Positions 8,541-17,646 of a stretch of DNA of 64,000 nucleotides are shown here, in pieces. The notes below the pieces were generated by a model. It saw only the letters and a list, made by a program, of their open reading frames with translations, was not told the DNA's origin and searched no databases. The stretch covers positions 372,001 through 436,000 of the forward strand of contig NZ_JANHGR010000001.1 in the NCBI RefSeq assembly GCF_026616205.1, in the 5' to 3' direction. Position 1 is the stretch's first letter. Every line of letters begins with the position of its first letter. A program made the position numbers and the translations under genes. Origin of the DNA: Halolamina litorea. Lineage in GTDB: Archaea; Halobacteriota; Halobacteria; Halobacteriales; Haloferacaceae.

Positions 8541-9422
8541 TCAGTTGTCGCCGTGGGTGTAGCCACGATCCGGGAGGGCCTCCCCGCCGGCGGTGACGCC
8601 AGCCCCGGTCACGTCGCCGATGGCCGTCGCCGCCGTCCCCGTCGCCTCGACGGCCGCGATGGCGGCCTCGGGGTCGGGCGTCGTGAACACGAGTTCGAAA
8701 TCCTCGCCGACGTGGGCCGCACACTCCCGCCGATCGGTTTCGTCCTCGGCGACCGCGTCGACGGCGGGGTGGACCGGGAGCCGGTCCCACTCGATCGAGA
8801 ACCCACAGCCGCTGGCCTCGGCGAGTTGGTGGAGCGAGCGCGCGAGACCGTCGCTCGAGTCCATCATCGCGGAGGCGTGACCCCGCAGCGCCCGACCCGC
8901 GGCCACGCGCGGGGTGAACTGGAACAGGTCGTTGCCCGACTCGGCGTCGCCGGTCGCGAACCGACGGAGGCCGGCGGCGGTCCGGCCGAGTTCGCCGGTC
9001 ACGCAGACCGTCTCGCCCGGCGTCGCGCCGTCACGGTATATCGCCTCGTCGACGCGGCCGACGGCCGTCGTGGCCGTGGTGAACTCCGTGTGTTCGTCGA
9101 GGTCGCCGCCGACGTACTCGGCGCCGACCAGTTCACAGACCTCGACTGCGCCGCCGACGAACGCGGAGAGTTCGGCCTCGTCGAACTCGGGGGCGGCGTA
9201 GACTGCGACCGCGCAGGTCGCCTCGGCACCCATCGCCGCCAGATCGGAGAGTGAGGCGCCGACGGCGCGCCAGCCGGCGGTTCGGCGGGTCGTGCCGGTC
9301 GGGAAGTCGCTCCGCTCGTGGAGCATGTCGGTCGTGACTGCCAGCCCGTCGACGACCGCGGCGTCGTCGCCGGCGGCGGGGAGGGTGGCCGCAAGCGTCG
9401 CCAGCGCGCTTCGCTCGTCCAT
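8541..9422 (-). CDS. thiL: Thiamine-monophosphate kinase
   Basis: Phosphorylates thiamine monophosphate to the cofactor thiamine diphosphate. The 293-residue protein has the AIR-synthetase-like fold: an N-terminal GDDAAVVDG metal/ATP loop, TTDMLHE, SLSDLAAMGA and the later MDSSDGLARSLHQLA motif. The N-terminus is slightly short for the family but carries the key acidic residues. It converges with the site-2 protease gene (18 bp gap) and diverges from the flippase-like gene, sharing an 87-bp promoter region. Confidence 0.93.
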   Translation of the reverse strand: MDERSALATLAATLPAAGDDAAVVDGLAVTTDMLHERSDFPTGTTRRTAGWRAVGASLSDLAAMGAEATCAVAVYAAPEFDEAELSAFVGGAVEVCELVGAEYVGGDLDEHTEFTTATTAVGRVDEAIYRDGATPGETVCVTGELGRTAAGLRRFATGDAESGNDLFQFTPRVAAGRALRGHASAMMDSSDGLARSLHQLAEASGCGFSIEWDRLPVHPAVDAVAEDETDRRECAAHVGEDFELVFTTPDPEAAIAAVEATGTAATAIGDVTGAGVTAGGEALPDRGYTHGDN

Positions 9423-9509
9423 GCAGGGCGGTGGTCGTGCCGGCCGATAAACCCCGGCCGTTCACGGCGCCATCGGAGGGTTGAAACGCCAGCCGGCAGT
9501 TCCTCCGCT

Positions 9510-10538
9510 ATGGAAACCGACCAGCTCAAGGCGACTCTGGTTGGCTTCGCCGGGGCGATCGGGGTGCTCGCGCTGTTGCTCTACTTCGTCGGCGTCGAGG
9601 ACCTCGTGGCGTCGCTCTCGGGGGCCGACCGATCGACCGTCGGGCTGGTGTTGGTCGTCACCGTCGGCTGGCTGTTCGCGTGGGGGATGTCACTCCGGAC
9701 GGTTCTCGGCGTGCTCGGCGAGGCCGTCTCGCCGATACAGACGTTCCTCGTCTTCGCTGGCGCGACGTTCAACAACAACGTCACGCCGTTCGGGCAGGCC
9801 GGCGGTGAGCCCGTGACGGCGCTGCTGATCTCGGAGGTCACCGACACCGAGTACGGCACGGGGCTGGCCGCCATCGCCAGCGTCGACACGCTCAACTTCG
9901 TTCCCTCGATCTCGCTCGCGCTGTTGGGCACGGCGTACTTCGCGACCCAGACCACCTTCGGCACCCAGTTGGAGTCGGCGGCAATCGTCGTCGTCGCCAT
10001 CACGCTGCTCGTCGTCGGCGGATTGGTCGTGCTCTGGCGCAACCACGAGCGCGTCGAGGCGGGCGCCGTCGACGTCTTCTCGCGGCTCGCCCGGTTCGCC
10101 GGCGAGCACGTCCCACGGGTGTCCGACCCCGGTCGGGAGGTGATCGAGCGCCGCGTGAGCCACTTCTTCGAGGCGATCGAACGCGTCGCCACCAACCCTC
10201 GGGGGCTCGTACTCGCGCTCGGCTTCTCGGCGCTCGGCTGGCTGCTCCAGATGACCGGGCTCTGGCTCGCGTTCCAGGCCATCGGGCACCCGGTGAGCAT
10301 CCCCGTCGTCCTGTTCGTGGTTCCCATCGGCGCCATCGCGGGGATGACGCCCCTGCCCGGCGGCGCCGGTGGGATCGAGGCGGTGCTCGTCTTCCTGCTC
10401 GTGGCCGCGCCGTTGCCCGGCGTCACCGAGTCCATCGCGTTCGCGGCGGTCGTGATCTACCGCGGCGCGGTGTTCTGGGTGCCGGTACTCATCGGCGGCG
10501 TCGTGATGGGGACGGTCGGCGCGGGCGCTCGGACCTGA
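9510..10538 (+). CDS. Flippase-like / LPG synthase transmembrane-domain protein (UPF0104)
   Basis: Integral membrane protein of 342 residues with about eight helices. The hallmarks of the family are NNNVTPFGQAGGEP (88-101) and TPLPGGAGGIEAVLVF near the C-terminus. Bacterial relatives form the membrane part of lysyl-phosphatidylglycerol synthases and archaeal ones are often linked to glycolipid export, but no catalytic domain is fused here. The ATG at 9510 is chosen because translation from earlier in-frame codons would run through the divergent thiL start. Substrate unknown. Confidence 0.85.
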   Translation: METDQLKATLVGFAGAIGVLALLLYFVGVEDLVASLSGADRSTVGLVLVVTVGWLFAWGMSLRTVLGVLGEAVSPIQTFLVFAGATFNNNVTPFGQAGGEPVTALLISEVTDTEYGTGLAAIASVDTLNFVPSISLALLGTAYFATQTTFGTQLESAAIVVVAITLLVVGGLVVLWRNHERVEAGAVDVFSRLARFAGEHVPRVSDPGREVIERRVSHFFEAIERVATNPRGLVLALGFSALGWLLQMTGLWLAFQAIGHPVSIPVVLFVVPIGAIAGMTPLPGGAGGIEAVLVFLLVAAPLPGVTESIAFAAVVIYRGAVFWVPVLIGGVVMGTVGAGART

Positions 10539-10606
10539 CCGGCGTGGAGACGCCGCGGGCAGCCCGATACGATGGGTTTATCCGGAACAGGGGAGAAATC
10601 GTCCCT

Positions 10607-11062
10607 ATGGCAACCCTCTACGACGTTCCGGCCGAGGACCTCATCGAGGCCCTCGCTGAGGAGCTTGACGGTCGCATCGAGGAACCCGATTGGGTGGAGT
10701 TCACGAAGACTAGCGTCGACCGAGAACTCCCGCCCCAGCAGGACGACTTCTGGTTCGTCCGCGCGGCGAGCCTCCTGCGGAAGGTCGCAGTCCGAGGCCC
10801 CGTCGGCGTCGAGCGACTCGCCACGGAGTACGGCGGCTCGAAGCAGGGGACGACGCGCTACCGCGTCGCCGGCAGCGAGCACACCGGCGGCTCGCGAAAG
10901 ATCATCCGCGTGGCGCTCCAGCAGCTCGAAGAGGAGGGGCTCCTCGAGACCGCGAAAGGCGAGGGCCGACGCGTGACCGACGAGGGCCAGAGCCTGCTCG
11001 ACACCGTCGCGGGCGAGACGCTCGAGGACCTCGACCGGCCGGAACTGCAGAAGTACGCCTGA
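10607..11062 (+). CDS. rps19e: 30S ribosomal protein S19e
   Basis: Small-subunit ribosomal protein found in archaea and eukaryotes, needed for 40S/30S head assembly. The 151-residue protein matches over its length: an N-terminal TLYDVPAEDLIEALAEEL, the DDFWFVRAASLLRKVAVRGPVGV core, and SRKIIRVALQQLEEEGLL near the end, a winged-helix-like fold. TTTATC at 10577-10582 is 25-30 bp upstream of the ATG and gives a near-leaderless transcript. It is followed 43 bp later by the PDCD5 gene, a common archaeal pairing. Confidence 0.96.
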   Translation: MATLYDVPAEDLIEALAEELDGRIEEPDWVEFTKTSVDRELPPQQDDFWFVRAASLLRKVAVRGPVGVERLATEYGGSKQGTTRYRVAGSEHTGGSRKIIRVALQQLEEEGLLETAKGEGRRVTDEGQSLLDTVAGETLEDLDRPELQKYA

Positions 11063-11105
11063 AGACGCCGCAACCGTTTTGCGCCGAGAGAAGTAACTAC
11101 ACACC

Positions 11106-11459
11106 ATGAGTGGAGACTCCGAGGAGGACCGACTCGAACAGCTTCGACAGGAGCGACTCGAAGAGCTACAGGACCAGGCCGGCGGCGAGGAGGCCCAACG
11201 GCAGGCTGCACAGGAACAGCAGGAGCGAGCGCAGGCCCAGCAGGACGCCCTGCTCAAGCAGTACCTCACCGACGACGCCCGCCAGCGGCTCAACGCCGTC
11301 GAGATGAGCAAGCCGGAGTTCGCCCAGACAGTCAAACAGCAGGTGACCGCGCTGGCCCAGAGCGGCCGGATCCAGGGCAAGATCGACGAGGACCGGATGA
11401 AGCAGATCCTCCGGGAGCTCAAACCCGAGGAGAAGAGCTTCGACATCCGCCGGCGCTGA
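11106..11459 (+). CDS. PDCD5-family DNA-binding protein
   Basis: A 117-residue helical protein homologous to human PDCD5/TFAR19. The N-terminal half is charged coiled coil ([16 protein letters not shown] and a Gln-rich repeat to about 50). The compact C-terminal three-helix core includes [34 protein letters not shown] and the terminal [19 protein letters not shown]. Archaeal members bind nucleic acid, but their role is not settled. The stop codon shares one base with the ATG of the next gene, so the pair is translationally coupled. Confidence 0.93.
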   Translation: MSGDSEEDRLEQLRQERLEELQDQAGGEEAQRQAAQEQQERAQAQQDALLKQYLTDDARQRLNAVEMSKPEFAQTVKQQVTALAQSGRIQGKIDEDRMKQILRELKPEEKSFDIRRR

Positions 11460-12049
11460 TGGAGCTGGCGCTCCTCTACAGCGGCGGGAAGGACTCCTCG
11501 TTGGCGGCGCTGATCCTCGACCGGTTCTACGACGTGACCCTCGTGACTGCCCACTTCGGCGTCACCGAGGAGTTCGAGAACGCCCGGCAGGCAGCCGACG
11601 CCCTCGGCTTCCCCTTCGACACGGTCGAACTCGACCGGGACGTGGCCGATGAGGCCGTCGACCGCATGATCGAGGACGGTTACCCCCGGAACGGCATCCA
11701 GCGCGTCCACGAACACGCCCTCGAGGTCGTCGCCGAGCGCGACGTCATCGCCGTCGCCGACGGTACCCGGCGGGACGACCGCGTGCCCACCGTCTCCCGC
11801 GCGACCGCCCAGAGCCTCGAAGACCGCCACGGGATCGACTACCTCTCGCCGCTGGCGGGCTTCGGTCGCGGCGCGGTCGACCGGCTAGTCGATCGGGAAC
11901 TCGACGTGGAGACCGGTCCCAGCGAGCAGATCGCCCGCGCGGACTACGAGGGCGAACTCCGCGCGCTCATCCGCGAGCGCGGCGGCGACGACGCCGTCGA
12001 GGCGGTGTTCCCCGAACACGACCAGACGATCGTCCGCGGACTGGCTTAG
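11459..12049 (+). CDS. PP-loop superfamily ATPase (DUF7411-like)
   Basis: A 196-residue protein opening with the PP-loop LYSGGKDSSLAALIL (about 6-20), the signature of N-type ATP pyrophosphatases that adenylate a substrate, often in tRNA modification. A second conserved patch is VADGTRRDDRVPTVSR, with SPLAGFGRGAVDRLV after it. No CxxC metal site is present, so it is not a TtuA/Ncs6-type thiolase. It starts inside the stop codon of the PDCD5 gene, which links it to translation genes S19e and PDCD5 and to hisS downstream. I recall a haloarchaeal family DUF7411 of this form; the substrate is unknown. Confidence 0.78.
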   Translation: MELALLYSGGKDSSLAALILDRFYDVTLVTAHFGVTEEFENARQAADALGFPFDTVELDRDVADEAVDRMIEDGYPRNGIQRVHEHALEVVAERDVIAVADGTRRDDRVPTVSRATAQSLEDRHGIDYLSPLAGFGRGAVDRLVDRELDVETGPSEQIARADYEGELRALIRERGGDDAVEAVFPEHDQTIVRGLA

Positions 12050-12091
12050 CGAAAGACAGGATTCAAGCGCGGCCGCCGGGAACCCTCGGCC

Positions 12092-13402
12092 ATGTACGAC
12101 CGTCTGAAGGGGTTCAAGGACTTCTACCCCGGCGAGATGGCCGCCCGCCGCGAGGTCATCGACACGACCGAGTCGGTGGCTCGGCGCTACGGCTTCCGGG
12201 AGATCGCCACGCCCGCACTCGAGGACGTGGAGATGTACGTCGACAAGTCCGGCGAGGGGATCGTCGAGGAGCTCTACAACTTCACCGACAAGGGGGGGCG
12301 AGAGGTGTCGCTCACTCCCGAACTGACGCCGACGGTCGCCCGGATGGTCGTCGCGCGCTCCCAGGCGCTCTCGAAGCCGATCAAGTGGTTCTCCACCCGG
12401 CCGTTCTGGCGCTACGAGCAGGTCCAGCAGGGCCGCTTCCGGGAGTTCTACCAGACGAACGTCGACATCTTCGGCTCCGCCGAACCCGAGGCCGACGCCG
12501 AGATCCTCGCCTTTGCCGGCGACACGCTGACCGAACTCGGCCTCCCCGCCTCGGAGTTCGAGTTCCGCGTGTCCCACCGCGACATCCTCGGCGAACTGCT
12601 GCGCTCGTTCGACGAGGACGTCGACGTGCCCGAAGCGATCCGGGCCGTCGACAAGAGCGAGAAGGTCGACCGCGCGGAGTATCTCGGCTTGCTCGCCGAT
12701 GCCGGCCTCTCAATCGAGGACGCCGAGGCGTTCGACGACCTGCTCGCGGCCGGAAACGAGGACCTCGACGCGCTGCTTGCGGAGGTCGACCGCCCGACGC
12801 TCACCGACGCCGTCGAGAACCTCAAGGCCGTCCTCGACGCCGCTGAGGACTTCGGCGTCCGGGAGCACTGCACGGTCTCGCTGCGCACGGCTCGGGGGCT
12901 CGACTACTACACCGGCGTCGTCTTCGAGTGCTTCGACACCAAGGGCCGCGTCTCGCGGGCCATCTTCGGCGGCGGGCGCTACGACGACCTGATCGAGTCC
13001 TTCGGCGGCCAGCCGACCCCCGCCGTCGGCGTCGCGCCGGGCGTGATGAACTCGACGCTCCCGCTTCTCCTCTCGGAGGCCGGCGTGCTCCCCGAGGAGG
13101 CGGTATCCACGGACTACTACGTCCTCACCGTCGGCGACACCCGTGACGTCGCGTCCCGGGTCGCCCGCGACCTCCGGGCGTCGGGGAACGTCGTCGAGAC
13201 CGACGTGTCCGACCGGAGCTTCGGCGCCCAGATGGGCTACGCCGACTCCATCAACGCCGAAACGGTCGTCATCGTCGGCGAGCAGGACCTCGAGAACGAC
13301 GAGGTCACGATCAAGGAGATGGCGAGCGGCGACCAGACTACCGCGCCCGTCGACGACTTCCCCGGCGAGCGCGAGCGGCCCCGATACGAGGACTTCGCGT
13401 AG
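12092..13402 (+). CDS. hisS: Histidyl-tRNA synthetase
   Basis: Class II enzyme charging tRNA-His. The 436 residues show the N-terminal RLKGFKDFYPGEMAARR, motif 2 in RPFWRYEQVQQGRFREFYQ, the histidine-binding signature RGLDYYTGVVFE, motif 3 in AIFGGGRYDDL, and a C-terminal anticodon-binding domain from about 340 (DYYVLTVGD onward). It starts 42 bp after the PP-loop gene on the same strand and could be cotranscribed. Confidence 0.96.
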   Translation: MYDRLKGFKDFYPGEMAARREVIDTTESVARRYGFREIATPALEDVEMYVDKSGEGIVEELYNFTDKGGREVSLTPELTPTVARMVVARSQALSKPIKWFSTRPFWRYEQVQQGRFREFYQTNVDIFGSAEPEADAEILAFAGDTLTELGLPASEFEFRVSHRDILGELLRSFDEDVDVPEAIRAVDKSEKVDRAEYLGLLADAGLSIEDAEAFDDLLAAGNEDLDALLAEVDRPTLTDAVENLKAVLDAAEDFGVREHCTVSLRTARGLDYYTGVVFECFDTKGRVSRAIFGGGRYDDLIESFGGQPTPAVGVAPGVMNSTLPLLLSEAGVLPEEAVSTDYYVLTVGDTRDVASRVARDLRASGNVVETDVSDRSFGAQMGYADSINAETVVIVGEQDLENDEVTIKEMASGDQTTAPVDDFPGERERPRYEDFA

Positions 13403-13484
13403 ACCGGGATCGGACCGGGTTGTTTCACGTTCGTCGTCTACTGCGGCCCCCAGAGTTATGCTGCCACGAGGCCCATCCTCGGGC

Positions 13485-13688
13485 ATGAACACGACACTAC
13501 CGGCGCTGACACTCGCGTTGCTGCAGCTTCCGCTGCCGGAGGGGCAACTGGGACAGGCGCTGATCGCGGTCCTCGCGATCGGCGTCGTGATCCTCGTCGG
13601 GCGCGTGCTCCTGAGCATCGCGTGGAAGATCGTGCTGATCGCGTCGGTCGTGATCGGCCTGCTCTGGGTCGTGACGACGTTCCTCTAG
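13485..13688 (+). CDS. Small hypothetical membrane protein
   Basis: A 67-residue protein made almost entirely of two hydrophobic segments (about 24-40 and 46-66) after a Leu/Pro-rich N-terminus. The ATG at 13485 is preferred over one at 13458 because the TATA-like AGTTATG at 13454-13460 covers the earlier codon and lies about 27 bp upstream. Its stop codon TAG interlocks with the trpG stop on the other strand in the four bases CTAG. No function can be assigned. Confidence 0.6.
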   Translation: MNTTLPALTLALLQLPLPEGQLGQALIAVLAIGVVILVGRVLLSIAWKIVLIASVVIGLLWVVTTFL

Positions 13689-14335
13689 TCGAGGGCCGCC
13701 TCGAGGAAGTTCCGGATCACGTCGTGACCAACCGCGGTCAGCACCGACTCGGGGTGGAACTGCACACACTCGATGGGGTACTCGCGGTGGCGCACGCCCA
13801 TCACCAGTTCCTCGCTCCCCTCGTCATCGGGGTCGTCGACCGTCGTCGCCGTTACCTCGAAGCTATCCGGCACCTCAGTCGCCACCAACGAGTGGTAGCG
13901 CCCGGCTTGGAAGCCCTGTTCGAGGCCCGCGAAGACGCCCTCGCCGTCGTGGTCGATCGGGAACGCCTTGCCGTGGATCGGCTGGGGGGCGTGGCCGACC
14001 TGACCGTCGTACTCGAAGACCGCTGCCTCTAGCCCGAGACAGACCCCGAGTGTCGGCACCTCGGGACTGACCTCCCTGAGCATGTCCATCGTCAGCCCCA
14101 CGTCGCGCTCGTTTTTCGGGTGGCCCGGGCCGGGGCTGATGACGACGGCATCGGGGTCGATCTCGCGCACGTCGTCGAGCGAGGCGGTGTTTCGCAGCAC
14201 CTCGACCTCGGCGTCGGGCGCACCCTCGCCGACGTACTCGACGAGGTTGTAGGTGAACGAGTCGAAGTTATCGACGAACAGCACCGTCGGCGCGTCGTCG
14301 GCGGCGTCGCCGTCGGCGGCGTTCGGGAGGCTCAT
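13685..14335 (-). CDS. trpG: Anthranilate synthase component II (glutamine amidotransferase)
   Basis: Supplies ammonia from glutamine to TrpE for anthranilate formation. The 216-residue protein has the class I amidotransferase triad: Cys99 in LGVCLGLEA, and His194 and Glu196 in FHPESVLT, with the SPGPGHPKN loop near 68-75. The usual CLGHQ context after the nucleophile reads CLGLE here. About 15 extra residues precede the usual start. It overlaps trpE by 4 bp and is the last gene of trpDFEG. Confidence 0.94.
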   Translation of the reverse strand: MSLPNAADGDAADDAPTVLFVDNFDSFTYNLVEYVGEGAPDAEVEVLRNTASLDDVREIDPDAVVISPGPGHPKNERDVGLTMDMLREVSPEVPTLGVCLGLEAAVFEYDGQVGHAPQPIHGKAFPIDHDGEGVFAGLEQGFQAGRYHSLVATEVPDSFEVTATTVDDPDDEGSEELVMGVRHREYPIECVQFHPESVLTAVGHDVIRNFLEAALD

Positions 14336-15963
14336 TCGTCACCCCCTTCGATCCGCTCCAGGGCGTCCAACACGCCGCGGACCTTCTGTTCGGTCTCCTC
14401 GTACTCGCTTTCGGGGTCGCTGTCGGCGACGATGCCGGCGCCAGCCCGCACCCGGACGCGGTCGTGATCGTCGCCGTGCTCGACGGTCGCGGTCCGGATC
14501 ACGATGGCCGTATCGGCGTCGCCGGTCCACGAGAAGTAGCCGACGCCGCCGCCGTACACGCCGCGGGGGTTCACCTCCAGTTCGTCCAGCAGTTCCATCG
14601 CACGGACCTTCGGCGCGCCCGTGAGGGTGCCTGCGGGGAACGCCGCTCGGGTGGCGTCGAAGCCGTCGAAATCGGGGTGGAGCCGGCCGGTCACGGTCGA
14701 CTCGATGTGCTGGACGTGGCTGTACTTGAGGACGTTCATGAACTCCTCGACGCGCACCGAGCCCTGCCGGGACACCTGCCGCACGTCGTTTCGCGCGAGG
14801 TCGACCAGCATCGTGTGTTCGGCGCGCTCCTTGTCGTCGGCGAGCAGTTCGCCGGCGAGTCGGCGGTCCTCGACGGGGCTGGCGCCGCGGGCGCAGGTGC
14901 CCGCGATGGGGTTCGAGACGACGCGCTCGCCCGTCACCGAGACCAGCGTCTCGGGGCTGGCGCCAACGACCGAGCGGTCGCCGAAGGAGAGCAGGTACAT
15001 GTACGGCGAGGGGTTCACCTCGCGCAGCGACTCGTAGAGGCCGAGCGTGTCGAGGTCGCCGGTGATCTCGTGGCTGCGGGAGACGACCCCTTGGTACACG
15101 TCGCCGTCGAGGACGTGCTCCTGCATCTCGGCGACGGCGGCCTCGTAGTCGTCACGCGGGCCCGAAACGGCGGTATCGCGATCGAACCCACCAGTCTCGG
15201 GGGGTGTCGCCGCGGCGAGGTCGGCGGCGACGCCTTCGGCTTCGGCGGCGAGCCGGTCGTACACCGCGCCGGCGTCGTCCTCCTCGCCGACGATCGGCGT
15301 GAACACCAGTTCGACGGTCCCCTCGCGGTCGTCGAACGCGAGCGTCCGGGTCGTCAGCACGAACTGCGCGTCGGGCACAACGGGGTCCGGACGGTCGACG
15401 CCCACCTCCGCGAGATGGAGGTCGTAGACGGCGTCGTAGGCGAGGAAGCCGACGAGGCCGCCGTCGAGACGCTGTCGGTCGCCCGCCGCAAAGCCGACGC
15501 GCTCCACGTCCGGGAGCGCAAACCGGAGGCGGTCGAGCGTGTCCGGGTCGCTCAGTTCCTCGCCGCAGGCGCCGACCTCCGCGCCGGCCTCGCCGTCGAG
15601 TCCGTCGAGGAACCCCGCCGCGGGGCCGAACTCCTCGACTTCGGTGCGGTCCGGGTAGACCGAGACGAGGGCGTCGGGGTCGTAGCCAACGAAGGAGAAC
15701 CGGGCGTGCCGGTCGGCCTCGTCGTCGGTCGGCCCGTCGCTGTGGCCGCCGGCGGGAGCGAACGCCCCCGCGGGGTCACTGGAGGCGACCTTCTCGGCGC
15801 TCTCCAGCAGGAACGTGTGGTCGCTCCGGTCCGAGAGGGCGGCGTAGGCCGACAGCGGTTCGGCGTCGATGTCGAGCGTGGCGACGAGTCGGGCGACTGC
15901 CGGGTCGTCGGCGCCGTCGACCAGTTCCTCGAACTCGTTTCGGGAGCGGTCGAACCCCGGCAT
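14332..15963 (-). CDS. trpE: Anthranilate synthase component I
   Basis: Converts chorismate to anthranilate with TrpG. The 543 residues contain the chorismate-binding core in the last 280 residues: NPSPYMYLLSFG, GASPETLV, LVDLARNDV, FPAGTLTGAPKVRAMELLDELE and GYFSWTGDADTAIVIRT. The N-terminal LLES motif at 52-55 is the tryptophan feedback site of the family, so the enzyme is probably inhibited by Trp. The start is 1 bp from the trpF stop, and trpG overlaps at the other end. Confidence 0.95.
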   Translation of the reverse strand: MPGFDRSRNEFEELVDGADDPAVARLVATLDIDAEPLSAYAALSDRSDHTFLLESAEKVASSDPAGAFAPAGGHSDGPTDDEADRHARFSFVGYDPDALVSVYPDRTEVEEFGPAAGFLDGLDGEAGAEVGACGEELSDPDTLDRLRFALPDVERVGFAAGDRQRLDGGLVGFLAYDAVYDLHLAEVGVDRPDPVVPDAQFVLTTRTLAFDDREGTVELVFTPIVGEEDDAGAVYDRLAAEAEGVAADLAAATPPETGGFDRDTAVSGPRDDYEAAVAEMQEHVLDGDVYQGVVSRSHEITGDLDTLGLYESLREVNPSPYMYLLSFGDRSVVGASPETLVSVTGERVVSNPIAGTCARGASPVEDRRLAGELLADDKERAEHTMLVDLARNDVRQVSRQGSVRVEEFMNVLKYSHVQHIESTVTGRLHPDFDGFDATRAAFPAGTLTGAPKVRAMELLDELEVNPRGVYGGGVGYFSWTGDADTAIVIRTATVEHGDDHDRVRVRAGAGIVADSDPESEYEETEQKVRGVLDALERIEGGDE

Positions 15964-16619
15964 CAGGCCACCTCCGCGTGACTGGCCCGGGTGGCCTCCC
16001 GGACGAACGCACGCATCGCGTCGGCGTCCTTCCGGCCCGGTTCGTCCTCGCGTTCGACGCCGCTCGCCACGTCGACGGCGAAGGGTGCGACCGACTCGAC
16101 GGCCCCGGCGACGTTTCCGGGACCCAGGCCGCCGGCGAGCACGAGCGGCGTGTCCAGTTCCTCGCGCAGTTCGCGGGTGCGCTCCCAGTCGTGTGTCTCG
16201 CCGGTCCCCCCGGCGCCGGCCTCGCTCAGGGAGTCGACGAGCAGCGCGTCGGCGGCGCCGTCGAGGGCGCGGGCGCGTTCGGCGTCGTCGACGCCGAGGG
16301 CGACGATGGTGTCGGCCCCCGAACGGTCGCCGATATCCTCGACCGCGTCGGCGTCGAACTCGCCGTAGATTTGGATCGCGTCGGGATCGACGGTCTCGGC
16401 CACGGCCACGGCCTCCTCGACGCTCCCGGGGATGGTGACGGCGACCGTGGTGACGAACGGCGGGACCGTCGCCGCGAGGTCGCGGGCGCGTTCGGGGTCG
16501 ATCTCCCGGGGCGTGTCCACGTCCACGTCGGTGATGAACCCCAGCGCGTCGGCGCCGGCGTCGACGGCGGCCGTCACGTCAGCCTCGGTGCCGAGGCCAC
16601 AGAGCTTCGTGCGGACCAT
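15963..16619 (-). CDS. trpF: Phosphoribosylanthranilate isomerase
   Basis: Third step of tryptophan synthesis, an Amadori rearrangement in a TIM barrel. The 218-residue protein opens with VRTKLCGLGTEADV, carrying the catalytic-base cysteine, and continues with GADALGFI, PDAIQIYGEF, and the phosphate-binding VLAGGLGPGNVAGAV near the end. The start ATG overlaps the trpD stop by one base. The frame stays open far upstream through trpD in another register, which is an artefact of GC content. Confidence 0.94.
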   Translation of the reverse strand: MVRTKLCGLGTEADVTAAVDAGADALGFITDVDVDTPREIDPERARDLAATVPPFVTTVAVTIPGSVEEAVAVAETVDPDAIQIYGEFDADAVEDIGDRSGADTIVALGVDDAERARALDGAADALLVDSLSEAGAGGTGETHDWERTRELREELDTPLVLAGGLGPGNVAGAVESVAPFAVDVASGVEREDEPGRKDADAMRAFVREATRASHAEVA

Positions 16620-17629
16620 CACTCGGCCTCGGCCGTCCCGCCACAGAGCGCGGCGAACTTCTCGCCGGCGGCACCGCCGTCGATTGACTCGGCGGCCTTC
16701 TCGACGCCGGTTTCGAGGTCCTCGGCGAGCCCGGCGACGTAGATGGCGGCGCCGGCGTTGGCGAGGATCACGTCGCGCTTGGGCCCAGTGACGCGGCCAT
16801 CGACGATCCCACGGAGGTCTTCGGCGTTCTCCTCGGGGGTGCCGCCGGCGATCTCTTCGACGGGGGCCCTGTCGAGGCCGAGGTCCTCCGGCGTGATCGT
16901 GTACTCCGTCACGTCGTCGCCCTCTACCTCCGCGACGGTCGTGGGGCCGTGGAGCGCGATCTCGTCCATGCCGTCGCCGTGGACGACGAGGGCGTGCTCG
17001 ACGGGCATGTGTGTCAGTGCCTCGGCGATGAGCGGGACCAGTTCCTCGCTGTAGACGCCGAGGACCTGTGCGTCGGCGCCGGCGGGGTTGGTCAGCGGGC
17101 CGAGGACGTTGAAGACCGTCCGCATGCCCAGTTCCTTGCGCGGGCCGATGACGGCCTTCATCGCGGGGTGGAACACCGGCGCGAGCATGAAGCCGATCCC
17201 GTCGCGCTCGATGGCCGCCTCGACTGCAGGGGGTTCTGCCTCCACGTCGGCGCCGGCGACCTCCAGCACGTCGGCGCTCCCCGAGGAGGAGGAGACCGAG
17301 TAGTTGCCGTGCTTGGCGACGGCGACGCCGGCGCCGGCGGCGACGATGGCGCTGGTCGTCGAGACGTTGATCGTCGAGTAGTCGTCGCCGCCGGTACCGC
17401 AAGTGTCGACCAGCGGCTCGCGGTCGGGGCCGATCGTGCGGGCGGCGTCGCGCATCCCCTGTGCGAAGCCGGCGATCTCGGCTTCGGTCTCGCCTTTGGC
17501 TCGGAGCGCGGCCAGCAGCGCGCCGATCTGTGCCTCGGTTGCTTCCTCGAAGACGAGCGTCGCGGCCTCACGGGCCTGCTCGACGGTCAGGTCTTCGCCT
17601 TCGGTTACGCGTTCGATGAGTTCCTGCAT
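16619..17629 (-). CDS. trpD: Anthranilate phosphoribosyltransferase
   Basis: Second step of tryptophan synthesis, joining anthranilate to PRPP. The 336 residues contain the PRPP loop GTGGDDYSTINVSTTSA, the anthranilate-site [18 protein letters not shown], and GPLTNPAGA. The ATG at 17629 gives MQELIERVTEG, the normal family N-terminus; an in-frame codon at 17683 would put the operator and promoter inside the gene. It is the first gene of trpD-F-E-G on the minus strand. Confidence 0.95.
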   Translation of the reverse strand: MQELIERVTEGEDLTVEQAREAATLVFEEATEAQIGALLAALRAKGETEAEIAGFAQGMRDAARTIGPDREPLVDTCGTGGDDYSTINVSTTSAIVAAGAGVAVAKHGNYSVSSSSGSADVLEVAGADVEAEPPAVEAAIERDGIGFMLAPVFHPAMKAVIGPRKELGMRTVFNVLGPLTNPAGADAQVLGVYSEELVPLIAEALTHMPVEHALVVHGDGMDEIALHGPTTVAEVEGDDVTEYTITPEDLGLDRAPVEEIAGGTPEENAEDLRGIVDGRVTGPKRDVILANAGAAIYVAGLAEDLETGVEKAAESIDGGAAGEKFAALCGGTAEAE

Positions 17630-17646
17630 GGGTGGAGCGCCCCGGA

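Noticed and set aside
16620-17402. Upstream extension of the trpF frame through trpD.
   Set aside because: The extension is almost pure Arg-rich shadow of trpD in another register; the real TrpF N-terminus begins at 16619.
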